From assembly GCF_900112935.1 (NCBI RefSeq), contig NZ_FONM01000008.1, forward strand, positions 1-64,000: a stretch of DNA of 64,000 bases, read 5' to 3'. The DNA comes from Trichococcus pasteurii. Lineage in GTDB: Bacteria > Bacillota > Bacilli > Lactobacillales > Aerococcaceae. A model generated the notes under the pieces. That model had not been told where the DNA came from, made no database searches, and saw only the letters and a list, made by a program, of their open reading frames with translations. This document shows, piece by piece, positions 49,688-59,170 of the stretch (position 1 is the first letter of the stretch; the number at the start of each line of letters is the position of its first letter). The translations under genes and the position numbers were made by a program.

Positions 49688-51751
49688 ATGTACGACAATC
49701 GATTATTGATTCTCCTCAAAAAAATCATCGCCATGCCGCAGATGCATTATTGGGAATTGGGATTGAAGATGAACGAGCCGACGAACGTGCTCATGCAGGA
49801 CTTAGCTACCTTGAATGAGTTGTTGGCCAAAAATGATTTTCCAACGGTGTCAGTTGATCCGGAAAAATACACCGTGCCCAAATCCTTGATTGCCATGGAG
49901 GATGCGCTTCAAAAAGTTTTTGCTTCACCGCAGATTTATCTCGATGAAGAGGAGCGGATGTATATGCTTTACCTGTATACATTCATCCGCAAAGATTTTA
50001 TTTCCAATTTTCACTATCAGGATCTATTGAAAGTAAGCAAGAACACGACATTGGCCGATATCAAACGGCTGCGCTGCAAGTTGTCTGAGTACGGAACTAC
50101 CTTGGAATATCAGCGTTCGAGAGGGTACTTTTTGGAGGGGAATGAGGCCGATAAACGGCGGATGGCTTTCCACAGCATCAGCCAGCTGTTGCGCCACGCT
50201 TCCGGAAATTGGGCATTGAACTATATTGCGGAAGATTGGCAGGAAACGATCAATCTTGAGCCGGTCATCCGGATCATCAAGGCCTACGCAAACGAACACA
50301 ATATGCATTATGTGGAAGAACGGATCCGTGACTCGCTTTATCTTATCCTTTACACGAGGATCCGGGTAGCGCGTGTCCAAGGTCACCTGACTTTTACAGA
50401 GAAGCAGCAAGGAGTTCTGTCGGCAAGCCCGTTATGGGAGTTGGCAGAGAAGGTTTACCGCCACTTGTTCAAGGATTTCGAGATTCAAGGGGAGAAAGAG
50501 GAAATTGGCTTCATCGTGATGCTTTTCCTGGGAACGATCGAGGGCAAATGGGAAAGCAGCGAAGATGAAGCCCTCAAAAAAATCACAATGGCCATCATTT
50601 CCGAAATGGAACGGATCGCCGTCGTATCTTTCGAAAGGAAAGAGGAACTCTTCCGAAACCTGTATCTTCATCTGGTGCCTGCCTATTACCGCATTCTTTT
50701 CGGAATCGAGCTTGATAATGTCTTGACGGAAATGATCCAGGCCAAACACAAAAGGTTGTTCATTTTGGTGAAGCGTGCGCTTAAGCCGTTAGAAGAATAT
50801 TCGGAAGGTGCGATGACCGATGATGAGATCGCTTATTTCACGATCCATTTCGGCGGCGAGATAGAAGGCCAAATCAATAAGAAGAGTACGTATCGGGCCG
50901 CGGTCATTTGTCCGAGCGGCATCAGTTCTTCTTTGATTCTGCTGTCGGAGCTGCGCCAAATGTTCGGAAACATCAGTTGGGTAGATGGACACAATTTGGA
51001 AAGTTTTTACGATCTCGATTCGAAGGAATATGATCTCGTCTTTTCAACCGTATATGTCGAATCCGCCAAACCCGTATTCATAGTGAACCCGATGATGAAC
51101 GCGGAATCAAAAAGGCACCTGATCCGCGCAGTACTGGATGCTTTTCCGGTAGACAGTTATTTAGGGCCGGACCTGAATGCGCTCATAGCGATCATCAAGA
51201 AACATGCAAAAATTGAAAATGAAGGGGCCTTACGGAACGAGTTGAGCATGACTTTGAATCCAACAGATGCCTACGGAAGGAGATATACGCCTATGTTAAA
51301 AGATTTATTGGTAGCGGATACGATTCAATTTGCCGATCAGTGCGCTGATTGGGAGCAGGCGATCCGTTTTGCAGGAAACCCGTTATTGGAAAATGACACA
51401 ATCTCGAGCGATTATATCGCAGCGATGATCAATAAAGTGAAAGAATTTGGTCCATTTATCGACTTGGGGAAAGGTGTTGCCATCCCGCACGCCAGACCGG
51501 AGGAAGGGGTCAACCGCATCGGTATGTCGATGCTGCGGCTCAAGGAACCGGTGAATCTATTGGGGGATGAGGCCCATGCAGTGGATACGATCATCTGTAT
51601 CGCAGCTATCGACAACAAAACCCACCTGAAGGCATTGTCGGAATTGACCAGCATCCTGAGTTCAGAAGATAAATTGTCGGAATTGAAAGCAGCAACTACC
51701 AGCAAAGAAATCATAAATATGTTCAGTGAAGGGGAGAAAGTCAATGGTTAG
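49688..51751 (+). CDS. PRD-containing transcriptional regulator with PTS EIIB and EIIA domains
   Basis: The protein has 687 residues from the ATG at 49688, which follows AAGGAGGG; an earlier in-frame start at 49652 is less likely. In order: N-terminal helix-turn-helix region (1-170), two PRD domains (about 180-400), an EIIB-like domain (RAAVICPSGISSSLILLSEL) and an EIIA domain with phospho-His H601 (GVAIPHARPEEGV). Such MtlR/LicR-type regulators are switched by phosphate from HPr and EIIB. It overlaps the IIB gene and should control its own operon. The EIIA domain may also supply the IIA step, since no separate IIA gene is present. Confidence 0.9.
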   Translation: MYDNRLLILLKKIIAMPQMHYWELGLKMNEPTNVLMQDLATLNELLAKNDFPTVSVDPEKYTVPKSLIAMEDALQKVFASPQIYLDEEERMYMLYLYTFIRKDFISNFHYQDLLKVSKNTTLADIKRLRCKLSEYGTTLEYQRSRGYFLEGNEADKRRMAFHSISQLLRHASGNWALNYIAEDWQETINLEPVIRIIKAYANEHNMHYVEERIRDSLYLILYTRIRVARVQGHLTFTEKQQGVLSASPLWELAEKVYRHLFKDFEIQGEKEEIGFIVMLFLGTIEGKWESSEDEALKKITMAIISEMERIAVVSFERKEELFRNLYLHLVPAYYRILFGIELDNVLTEMIQAKHKRLFILVKRALKPLEEYSEGAMTDDEIAYFTIHFGGEIEGQINKKSTYRAAVICPSGISSSLILLSELRQMFGNISWVDGHNLESFYDLDSKEYDLVFSTVYVESAKPVFIVNPMMNAESKRHLIRAVLDAFPVDSYLGPDLNALIAIIKKHAKIENEGALRNELSMTLNPTDAYGRRYTPMLKDLLVADTIQFADQCADWEQAIRFAGNPLLENDTISSDYIAAMINKVKEFGPFIDLGKGVAIPHARPEEGVNRIGMSMLRLKEPVNLLGDEAHAVDTIICIAAIDNKTHLKALSELTSILSSEDKLSELKAATTSKEIINMFSEGEKVNG

Positions 51752-52034
51752 ATTTGGAGCAGCGTGTGGTTCAGGTTTGGGTTCGAGTTTTATGGTGGAA
51801 ATGAACATTCAATCGATCTTAAGGGAACTGGGGGTAAGCGACAAAGTAACGGTGCAGCATTACGATCTAAGTTCTGCAAGTCCAGGTGAAGCGGATGTGT
51901 GGTTCGTTGGGCAAGACCTGGAGAATTCTGCGGGACATCTCGGCGATGTGCGCTTCTTGAAAAGCATTATTGACATGAATGAACTGCGCGAAAAAGTGAC
52001 GCAAGCATGCAAAGACAAAGGTTTGGTCGGATAA
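51744..52034 (+). CDS. PTS ascorbate-family IIB component
   Basis: The protein has 96 residues from the ATG at 51744, overlapping the regulator by 8 bases. The phosphorylated residue is C8 (FGAACGSGLGSSF), characteristic of ascorbate/galactitol-type IIB. It phosphorylates the substrate brought in by the IIC gene that follows after 27 bases. Confidence 0.92.
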   Translation: MVRFGAACGSGLGSSFMVEMNIQSILRELGVSDKVTVQHYDLSSASPGEADVWFVGQDLENSAGHLGDVRFLKSIIDMNELREKVTQACKDKGLVG

Positions 52035-52061
52035 AAATAAAATAGAAGAGGTGTAGAGATT

Positions 52062-53423
52062 ATGAATGGACTATTAGATATCCTGATTGACATTGCCAGT
52101 ACCCCTGCCATTTTAGTAGCATTGATCGCTGTTTTGGGTTCCGTTCTTCAAAAGAAATCAACCACAGATATCGTCAAAGGCGGCGTGAAAACGTTCGTCG
52201 GCTTCCTGGTTGTTACGGCAGGAGCGGGCGTTATCGTCGGTGCGTTGGAGCCTTTTGGGGAAATGTTCAAAGTAGCCTTCAACATGCAAGGTGTTATCCC
52301 GAATAATGAAGCAATTGTAGCAGTCGCATTGGATCAATACGGCACAAGTACAGCCCTTATCATGTTATCAGGTATGATTTTCAACATCCTGATTGCCCGC
52401 TTCACTAAATTCAAATACATCTTCTTGACCGGGCACCATACGCTTTACATGGCGTGCATGGTTGCCGTAATCATGTCCGTTGCCGGCTTCACTTCTGTGT
52501 CGCTTGTTCTATTAGGTGGATTGGTGCTAGGCATCATCATGTCTGTATCGCCAGCATTGGTTCAACGCTACATGGTTGAATTGACAGGCAATGACTCGGT
52601 AGCTTTGGGACACTTCAGTGCCGTCAGCTATGCTTTGAGTGGATATGTCGGTAAGTTAATCGGAAACAAAGAAAAATCTACGGAAGATATCAAATTCCCT
52701 AAGAGCCTTGGTTTCCTTCGTGATTCAACCGTCAGCATCGCGATTACGATGACTGTCCTCTACACCATAGTTGCCTTGTTTACAGGCTCTGCATACATCC
52801 AAGAAAACTTAAGCGGCGGGACGAACTATCTTATCTTCGCTTTGCAACAATCCGGTTCATTCGCTGCCGGTGTGTTCGTAATCCTTGCTGGTGTTCGTCT
52901 GATCCTGAATGAAATCGTTCCAGCATTCAAAGGAATTTCTGACAAGTTAGTACCTAATGCAAAACCAGCATTGGACTGCCCAATCGTTTATCCTTATGCA
53001 CCAAATGCCGTATTGATCGGCTTCTTCTCAAGCTTTGTAGGTGGACTTGTCAGCATGGTCATCATGATTTTCACTGGCGGTGTCATCATCCTTCCGGGTG
53101 TAGTCCCACACTTCTTCGTTGGAGCGACTGCCGGTGTCATCGGGAATTCTTCGGGCGGATTAAGAGGAGCAATCGCTGGTTCATTCCTGCAAGGTATGTT
53201 GATCAGCTTCTTGCCTCTATTCCTTATGCCGGTATTGGGTGAATTAGGCTTTGCGGGTTCCACATTCTCAGATGCCGATTTTGCTTCATCAGGCATCATT
53301 CTTGGCAGCCTGGCTAATATGGGCGGTAAAACAGCAATCATGATCGGTATCGCAATCGTCATTGCAATCATGCTGGCTTTGACTGCACTCGATAAAAATA
53401 AAAAAGCAGTGAACGCAGAATAA
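52062..53423 (+). CDS. PTS ascorbate-family IIC permease (UlaA-like)
   Basis: The 453-residue membrane protein matches UlaA (DIVKGGVKTFVGFLVVTAGAGVIVGALEPF, FLTGHHTLYMACM, HFFVGATAGVIGNSSGG). UlaA imports ascorbate as the phosphate. Here the operon lacks the ascorbate catabolic enzymes UlaD-G and instead carries transketolase subunits, so the substrate may be a different sugar or sugar acid. The name is therefore by family only. Confidence 0.92.
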   Translation: MNGLLDILIDIASTPAILVALIAVLGSVLQKKSTTDIVKGGVKTFVGFLVVTAGAGVIVGALEPFGEMFKVAFNMQGVIPNNEAIVAVALDQYGTSTALIMLSGMIFNILIARFTKFKYIFLTGHHTLYMACMVAVIMSVAGFTSVSLVLLGGLVLGIIMSVSPALVQRYMVELTGNDSVALGHFSAVSYALSGYVGKLIGNKEKSTEDIKFPKSLGFLRDSTVSIAITMTVLYTIVALFTGSAYIQENLSGGTNYLIFALQQSGSFAAGVFVILAGVRLILNEIVPAFKGISDKLVPNAKPALDCPIVYPYAPNAVLIGFFSSFVGGLVSMVIMIFTGGVIILPGVVPHFFVGATAGVIGNSSGGLRGAIAGSFLQGMLISFLPLFLMPVLGELGFAGSTFSDADFASSGIILGSLANMGGKTAIMIGIAIVIAIMLALTALDKNKKAVNAE

Positions 53424-53440
53424 AGGAGGATATTGAATAG

Positions 53441-54277
53441 ATGGATAGCACAGCAATAAAAAACTTTGCAGCCCAGATTCGTTATTATACCTTAAAAGAA
53501 TTGAACTATATGGGGTACGGGCATTACGGCGGCAGCCTCTCGATCGTGGAGACCTTAGCAGTGCTCTATGGAAATCAATTACAAGTCAGTCCGGAAACTA
53601 AGGATGACCTGAACCGCGATTTCTTCGTTCTTTCCAAAGGTCATGCTGGTCCTGCGCTGTACGCAACCCTATTTTTGAAAGGTTACATCTCGGAAGATTG
53701 GCTTTATACATTGAACCAGAATGGCACAAATTTACCGTCGCATCCGGACAAAAATAAAACACCAGGTGTGGATATGACAACTGGATCGCTGGGCCAAGGC
53801 ATTTCCGCCGCTACGGGGATTGCATATGGTAACAAGATTGCTGGCCGAGAAAACTACACTTATTGCATCGTGGGTGACGGCGAATTAAATGAAGGGCAAT
53901 GCTGGGAAGCAATCCAGTTTGCCGCTCATAGACAGCTTGATCATTTCGTCCTGTTCATCGACGACAACAAGAAACAACTGGATGGTTATACGACTGAAAT
54001 CTGCAATCCGTTTGATTTCGAAGCTAAATTCGCTGCCTTCGGATTCCACACACTGAAGGCTGACGGTTCATCGGTTGAAGAAATCAACGAAGCGATTGAA
54101 AGAGCTAAATCCCTAACCGACAAACCAATTGCCATCGTCCTGGATACGGTAAAAGGTCAAGGAGTTCCGTTCATCGAAGACATGTACAGCAACCACCACC
54201 TTCGCTTGGATGATGCAGCGAAGGCCGCCATCGAAGCGACTACTGAAAAAATCGGCATTGAGATAGGAGTGAGATAA
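53441..54277 (+). CDS. Transketolase, N-terminal subunit
   Basis: The 278-residue protein is the thiamine-diphosphate-binding half (YGHYGGSLSIVETLAVLYG, FFVLSKGHAGPALYA, GSLGQGISAATGIAYGNKI, VGDGELNEGQCWEAIQFAAH with the Mg2+/ThDP motif). Split transketolases are encoded as two adjacent genes. AAAGGAGG lies before the start. It is expected to form a complex with the next gene product and to interconvert pentose- and hexose-phosphates derived from the PTS substrate. Confidence 0.94.
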   Translation: MDSTAIKNFAAQIRYYTLKELNYMGYGHYGGSLSIVETLAVLYGNQLQVSPETKDDLNRDFFVLSKGHAGPALYATLFLKGYISEDWLYTLNQNGTNLPSHPDKNKTPGVDMTTGSLGQGISAATGIAYGNKIAGRENYTYCIVGDGELNEGQCWEAIQFAAHRQLDHFVLFIDDNKKQLDGYTTEICNPFDFEAKFAAFGFHTLKADGSSVEEINEAIERAKSLTDKPIAIVLDTVKGQGVPFIEDMYSNHHLRLDDAAKAAIEATTEKIGIEIGVR

Positions 54278-54279
54278 GG

Positions 54280-55248
54280 ATGACTTTTGAAGCGAAAATA
54301 GGGAAAACAGAATTGCGTGAAGTATACCGTAAATTCTTGTTGGATAAAGCGAGAAAAGACGACAGCATCGTTGTGCTTGAAGCAGACTTATCGAGCTCGA
54401 TGTCCACAGATAAAATCAAGGAAGAGTTGGGCGATCGCTACATCAACGTCGGAATCATGGAGGCGCAGGAAGTATCTTGCGCAGCTGGGCTTTCTGTAGC
54501 TGGGTTCAAACCCTATATCCATACTTTCGGGCCATTCGCCAGCAGACGGGTATTCGACCAGATCTTCATCTCGGTCGCTTATGCCGGAACGAATGTGACC
54601 ATCATCGGATCGGATGCGGGCGTCACCGCGGAAGCCAATGGCGGAACGCATATGCCTTTCGAGGAGTTGTCCTTATTGCGTGCCATCCCGGATGCGCATG
54701 TCTATGAAGCCAGTGATGACAAGTGCTTACAGGCTATCCTGGAAGAAACGTACCGTACGGACGGCTTGAACTACGTGCGGATGATCCGTAAAAATGCGAT
54801 CGAAATCTATCCGGAAGGCGAAACTTTTGAAGACGGCTACAAGTTGTTGCGGGAAGGCTCCGACGTCAGCATTGTGGCTTCGGGAATCATGGTAGCAGAT
54901 GCCCTGCAAGCTGCGGATCGATTAGCGGAAGCTGGTATTTCAGCAACGGTCATCGACCTTTATCGGGTCAAACCCGTGAATGAGGCGGCTTTATTGAAGG
55001 CAGCTGAAACGGGCGCAATCGTAACTGCGGAAAACCACAATGTCATCGGTGGCATCGGCAGCGCTGTTGCCGAAACATTGGCCGAGCTGAAGCCGACTTT
55101 ACAATATCGCGTAGGCGTCCGCGAAGCTTTCGGGCAAGTCGGGAAGGCGGATTATCTGAAGGAACAATACGGTCTGACCGTGGAAAATATCGTCGCACAG
55201 GCCAAAAAATTGGTGGATCAAAAAAATAAGGTTGGCGTGAACGTGTAA
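54280..55248 (+). CDS. Transketolase, C-terminal subunit
   Basis: The 322-residue protein carries the pyrimidine-binding domain (DSIVVLEADLSSSMSTDKIKEELGDRYINVGIMEAQEVSCAAGL, YIHTFGPFASRRVFDQI) and the transketolase C domain (VIDLYRVKPVNEAALLKAAE). The catalytic glutamate that activates thiamine diphosphate is in GIMEAQE. It begins 2 bases after the N-subunit stop. Together they make one functional transketolase or a transketolase-like enzyme with another substrate. Confidence 0.94.
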   Translation: MTFEAKIGKTELREVYRKFLLDKARKDDSIVVLEADLSSSMSTDKIKEELGDRYINVGIMEAQEVSCAAGLSVAGFKPYIHTFGPFASRRVFDQIFISVAYAGTNVTIIGSDAGVTAEANGGTHMPFEELSLLRAIPDAHVYEASDDKCLQAILEETYRTDGLNYVRMIRKNAIEIYPEGETFEDGYKLLREGSDVSIVASGIMVADALQAADRLAEAGISATVIDLYRVKPVNEAALLKAAETGAIVTAENHNVIGGIGSAVAETLAELKPTLQYRVGVREAFGQVGKADYLKEQYGLTVENIVAQAKKLVDQKNKVGVNV

Positions 55249-55255
55249 CATGCGA

Positions 55256-55301
55256 AAAGGAACAGAAAGCAGGGAATGTCCTGTTTTCCGTTCCTTTTTT
55301 T
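55256..55301 (+). terminator. Terminator of the PTS/transketolase operon
   Basis: AAAAGGAAC...GTTCCTTTTTTT with an inner CAGG/CCTG pairing. A second weaker hairpin with T residues follows at about 55321-55353. Confidence 0.88.
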
Positions 55302-55454
55302 GATTAATCTAAATAAGATTAGGGGTCGTCTCATCGCGAGGGGACTCTTTTTCCGTGGCGACTCCAACACCCAGCACAACCAAGCCGCTGTTCGGTTTTT
55401 CCTGTCAAACCTGTTCGGAATCGTGTGCTTTTCAGGCCGTGGCTGCGGTGATAG

Positions 55455-55771
55455 ACTGTGTCTATGAATCACAGCCATACAGAAAAAAAGCAAAGAAGAG
55501 GAAAGTACTGGTTGGATAGTCCTTCAGAGAGCTCTTGGTCGGTGGAAAAGAGCGGACGGCAGCACAGGAAAAATGGCCTCGGAGTTGATGCGTTGACAGG
55601 GATTTTCCTGCAGACGTATCCGGACGCCCCCGTTAGTCAGGCAACGGTATCGAGCGCAGCAAAAGGCTCTGTACCGGTTGAGGCGGCAAGCGCAAGCTTT
55701 TCGCGAAAAAAGGTGGAACCACGATCTAACAGTCGTCCTTTCTGGAACAATCCAGGAAGGGCGGCTTTTTA
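55455..55771 (+). promoter_or_regulatory. T-box leader with a probable ATG (Met) specifier
   Basis: Stem I motifs are present: AAAGTACTGG (55502), the distal CAGAGAGC...GGTCGGTGGAAAAGAGC, and a lower helix GAGG (55498-55501) with CCTC (55577-55580). The specifier, placed before the conserved purine (G55576), reads ATG at 55573-55575. The T-box sequence AAGGTGGAACCACG is at 55710-55723. The terminator is a 14-bp stem (55732-55745 with 55752-55765) followed by TTTTT. Uncharged tRNA would favour readthrough into the operon. The tRNA-end-binding base is A55717, which would pair with U73, whereas bacterial tRNA-Met usually has A73, so the amino acid is not certain. Confidence 0.9.
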
Positions 55772-55795
55772 TTTTACATTTTAGGAGGAAAACAT

Positions 55796-56842
55796 ATGAC
55801 AGAGACGAATAGAAAACAATTGATTTTTGACACTTTCGACAACAAGGAAACGGAGCGTGTGCCGGTTGGCTTTTGGTTTCACTTTGTTTTCGGTGATGCT
55901 CAATTCCGTGGTTTGGAGGACAGATCGATTTTGGATCGAGTGATCGCGGGGCACAAGGAATTCTATGACGCCTTCAAACCCGATTTCGTAAAGATCATGA
56001 GCGATGGCTTTTTCGGGCATCCGAGTCTGTTGGAAAAAAGGATTGAAATAGCGGATGACCTCTACAACGTCCAAGCAGTTGGGCCGAATCACCCTTGGAT
56101 CACGGAGCAGGTCAAGACGGTGAAACGGATCAAGGAATCCTTCAACGGCGAAGTCGCAACTTTCTATAATATCTTTTCGCCGGCGAACTATATCCGGATC
56201 GCCTTCGAAGCATGGGACAAGGATCCCGAAAAATTCACCCGTTTCTTCGAAACCGAACCGGAAGCCCTCGCTTATGCGGCGAACGAAATCGCAAAAGACA
56301 TCGCAGTCTTGACCCAGAGAGTCATTGAAGAGGCGGGCACGGACGGCATCTATCTGAGCGTGCAGAACGTCCAAAGCAGCACTGCCACCAAAGAAGCCTA
56401 TCAAAATTATATCGCGCCTAGTGAATTGGCGGTATTGGCGGAGGCGAACAAAGTCAGCGACTACAATATCCTTCATATCTGCGGCTATGAGCATCATCAA
56501 AACGACTTGTCGTACTACCGGGATTATGAAGCAAAAGCCTACAACTGGGCGGTACACACCGAAAAAATCAGCCTGAAGGAAGGCAAAGATTTCTTCGGCA
56601 ACAAAGCGGTGATCGGCGGCTTCGACAATAACACCGGTACATTGTTGGACTCGGGGAACAAGGTGGACATCGCCCAATTCACGGTCGACATCATCCACGA
56701 AATTGGCGATACAGGGGTCATCATCGGAGCGGATTGCACTGTCGATCCGCAGATTGAACTGGATCGTTTGGAATTGGTAAGGCAAACGGCGGCGGGTGTC
56801 TCAGGCAAAAACAACAAACAAACGACGTCGCTGCAAAAATAA
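55796..56842 (+). CDS. UroD/MtaA-family protein, probable methyltransferase
   Basis: The 348-residue protein has TAGGAGG before its ATG. The fold is that of uroporphyrinogen decarboxylase (RKQLIFDTFDNKETERVPVGFWFHF at the start). Unlike UroD it carries a zinc-binding set H227-x-C229 (ILHICGYEHH) and C314 (IIGADCTVD), the pattern of MtaA/MtbA corrinoid-dependent methyltransferases. It is the first gene behind the T-box leader. It may transfer a methyl group to a thiol such as homocysteine; this is inference from motif and regulation. Confidence 0.82.
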   Translation: MTETNRKQLIFDTFDNKETERVPVGFWFHFVFGDAQFRGLEDRSILDRVIAGHKEFYDAFKPDFVKIMSDGFFGHPSLLEKRIEIADDLYNVQAVGPNHPWITEQVKTVKRIKESFNGEVATFYNIFSPANYIRIAFEAWDKDPEKFTRFFETEPEALAYAANEIAKDIAVLTQRVIEEAGTDGIYLSVQNVQSSTATKEAYQNYIAPSELAVLAEANKVSDYNILHICGYEHHQNDLSYYRDYEAKAYNWAVHTEKISLKEGKDFFGNKAVIGGFDNNTGTLLDSGNKVDIAQFTVDIIHEIGDTGVIIGADCTVDPQIELDRLELVRQTAAGVSGKNNKQTTSLQK

Positions 56843-56991
56843 AACAGGACGGCAGGAGCGGTGTTCGCCAAAGCCGGTCAACCCTGATAGACAATCGGTA
56901 TTATTTTTAAAATAAGCACCGTGTTAGAATCAGACACATACTAAAAACGATAGCCATTCCGGTAAGCCGGAGTTCAGGAAGGAGGGGTCCC

Positions 56992-58032
56992 ATGGTCGGG
57001 ATCGTCATCATCGGTTGCGGGGATGTTTCGAAACAGCGGCACGCCCCTCTAAGCGATAAAAACGAAAAAGTCGATCTGGTTGGATTCTATAACCGTACGA
57101 TCGCAAAAGCAGAAGCTTTCCAAAAGAAGTACGGCGGAAAAGTCTATCGGACTCTTGAGGAAATCTGGGAAGACGGAACGGTCGATGCCGTCATCGTCGC
57201 AACGAACGAACAATCGCACAGCCCCATCACCATTGCTGCGCTCGAAGCCGGTAAGCATGTGCTGTGTGAAAAGCCGATGGCGGATTCGGTGGCCGAGGCC
57301 GAACGCATGCAGCAGACAGCCGAAAAAACGGGGAAAAAGCTGATGATCATCCATAACCAACGACTTTATCCCGCACATCAGCTGCTGAAAAAGTTGCTGA
57401 CGGAAGGGACACTCGGAAAGATTCATGCTTACCGGACGACATTGGCCAACCAAGGTCAGGAAAATGACGGTTGGGGTACGGCGGTCCCCGATTTCTACGA
57501 TCAGATCGGCCATACGAACGGCGCTCTGGCGCAGGTGGGCGTCCACCGTATCGATTTGTTGAACTACTTATTCAGCGAAGATCCCGTCATTGCAGTGCTG
57601 GCCCAGACCGCGACACAAGGCAAGCAGTTGGCGGACGGAAGCCCGGTTCCTTATGAGGATTATGCAGTGTTGCAACTCCAACATCGCTCGGGCATCCAAG
57701 GAACCTTGCTGACCCACTGGTTTGATTATTCGAACGAAAGGCAGACCGTCATCTACGGCGAAAAGGCCACGGCCGTAACTTATGCGGACGGGCATCCGGT
57801 GGCACTTTACCGGAAGAACGGGGGAAAGACCTACCTGGATGATCCCTCGCAAGACGGTTTCTATACAGAACCATTGACACCGATCGTCGACAAGTTTGTC
57901 GAAAGCATCGAACAGGATACAGTTCCCTTCGTGACAGCGGAACAGGGGATAACGGCATTGCGTATTCTGGCCGCCGCTTACCGCTCGCAAGCAATACAGA
58001 CATGGATACCCATCGAACAGGAGGATGCATAA
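56992..58032 (+). CDS. Gfo/Idh/MocA-family oxidoreductase
   Basis: The 346-residue protein has AGGAGGGG before its ATG. The nucleotide-binding N-terminus is VGIVIIGCGDVSKQRHAP, and the family motif EKP is in GKHVLCEKPMADS. The C-terminal substrate domain contains a likely catalytic region near GALAQVGVHRIDLLNYL. It oxidises or reduces a sugar, polyol or related compound using NAD(P). It lies between the two UroD-like genes, and its stop overlaps the region of the next start. Confidence 0.92.
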   Translation: MVGIVIIGCGDVSKQRHAPLSDKNEKVDLVGFYNRTIAKAEAFQKKYGGKVYRTLEEIWEDGTVDAVIVATNEQSHSPITIAALEAGKHVLCEKPMADSVAEAERMQQTAEKTGKKLMIIHNQRLYPAHQLLKKLLTEGTLGKIHAYRTTLANQGQENDGWGTAVPDFYDQIGHTNGALAQVGVHRIDLLNYLFSEDPVIAVLAQTATQGKQLADGSPVPYEDYAVLQLQHRSGIQGTLLTHWFDYSNERQTVIYGEKATAVTYADGHPVALYRKNGGKTYLDDPSQDGFYTEPLTPIVDKFVESIEQDTVPFVTAEQGITALRILAAAYRSQAIQTWIPIEQEDA

Positions 58033-58033
58033 C

Positions 58034-59137
58034 ATGACAGAAACATTTAATGGAAGAAAACGAATAGAAGCGGCACTCAAGAAGCAACCATTGGACAGAC
58101 CGGCCATTTCCGGTTGGCGTCACATGCCGTTGGTGGATCGGGATGTTGAGGCGTTCGCCGAAGCGACGATCGCCTTCACGGATGAGAATGATTGGGACCT
58201 GATCAAGCTGATGTCGCAAGGCCAATTCTTCGCTGAAGCCTACGGAACGCCAATCACCTTCTCGACGGATGCGAAAGAATGGGCAGGCAAAATACTGGAC
58301 TATCCGATCCGGAGCGCGGAAGATTTGACCCGTTTGGTGCCTCTCAAGGCGGACAATCCGGTGATCCAGCGCGAAGCCGCTTTTGCCAAGAAAATCGTGG
58401 AGCACTACAAAGGCGAAAAAGTGGTCGTCGGCACCGTGTTCTCGCCCTTGTCATGGGTGAAGCAATTTGCGCCAGGTAACGATTCGATCGCGCATATCGT
58501 CGACGGACCTGAAGAAAGCCCAATCGCAGATTTTCTGGAGCACCACCGTGAGGAATTGAAGACAGCGCTCGATGTGCTGCATGCCTCGAATAAAGTATTT
58601 GTGGACGAATTGATCGCTGCCGGCGTGGACGGCTTCTTCATCGCCGAGCAGTACAGCCAACGCGGCGATATCTCCGAAGCGGACTACGCAGCTTTCGCCA
58701 AACCTTATACGGATGACCTTTTGGCTTACATCAACGACCGCACGTGGTTCAACATCCTGCATGCACACGGGCATGTCGATCTGGCTGTGGAACGGTTCAT
58801 TGATTACGATGTTCAGGCAATAAACTGGGAAGACGGAAGCGATCACGCTGAGGACCCGACCCGTTTGAGTTTCCGGAAGCTGCGGGCACTGACGGACAAG
58901 CTGCTGATCGGCGGTATCTCGCCGAAAACCGATCTGACGTTTTCGAACAATGCCCAGGAAGTCGAGGACTTGCTGGTCGATCGATTGGCGGACGTCCTCG
59001 CCGAAACAGGTGATACGGGCATCGTATTTGCACCGGGCTGCGCAATTTCATTGGATGCTAACCCGGATTTTTATCAACGCATCAACGCCGCCGCCCAAAA
59101 AGTGAGCGCGACAACCATAAACGCAACGAACCATTAA
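58034..59137 (+). CDS. Second UroD/MtaA-like protein with variant metal ligands
   Basis: The protein has 367 residues from the ATG at 58034 (AGGAGG 9 bases before); the ATG at 58025 is too close. It is related to the first UroD-like protein but distant. At the zinc-site positions it reads H243-x-H245 (ILHAHGHVD) and C336 (APGCAISLD), so one Cys is replaced by His. It may bind a different metal or act as a partner of the first protein. It ends 33 bases before the ABC transporter genes. Confidence 0.82.
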   Translation: MTETFNGRKRIEAALKKQPLDRPAISGWRHMPLVDRDVEAFAEATIAFTDENDWDLIKLMSQGQFFAEAYGTPITFSTDAKEWAGKILDYPIRSAEDLTRLVPLKADNPVIQREAAFAKKIVEHYKGEKVVVGTVFSPLSWVKQFAPGNDSIAHIVDGPEESPIADFLEHHREELKTALDVLHASNKVFVDELIAAGVDGFFIAEQYSQRGDISEADYAAFAKPYTDDLLAYINDRTWFNILHAHGHVDLAVERFIDYDVQAINWEDGSDHAEDPTRLSFRKLRALTDKLLIGGISPKTDLTFSNNAQEVEDLLVDRLADVLAETGDTGIVFAPGCAISLDANPDFYQRINAAAQKVSATTINATNH

Positions 59138-59170
59138 ACGAATCGTAAACATACAGGAGGAGTAAATCAT

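Noticed and set aside
55781-56785. 334-codon minus-strand frame across the first UroD-like gene
   Set aside because: Shadow frame; the plus strand has the T-box leader, ribosome binding site and conserved motifs.
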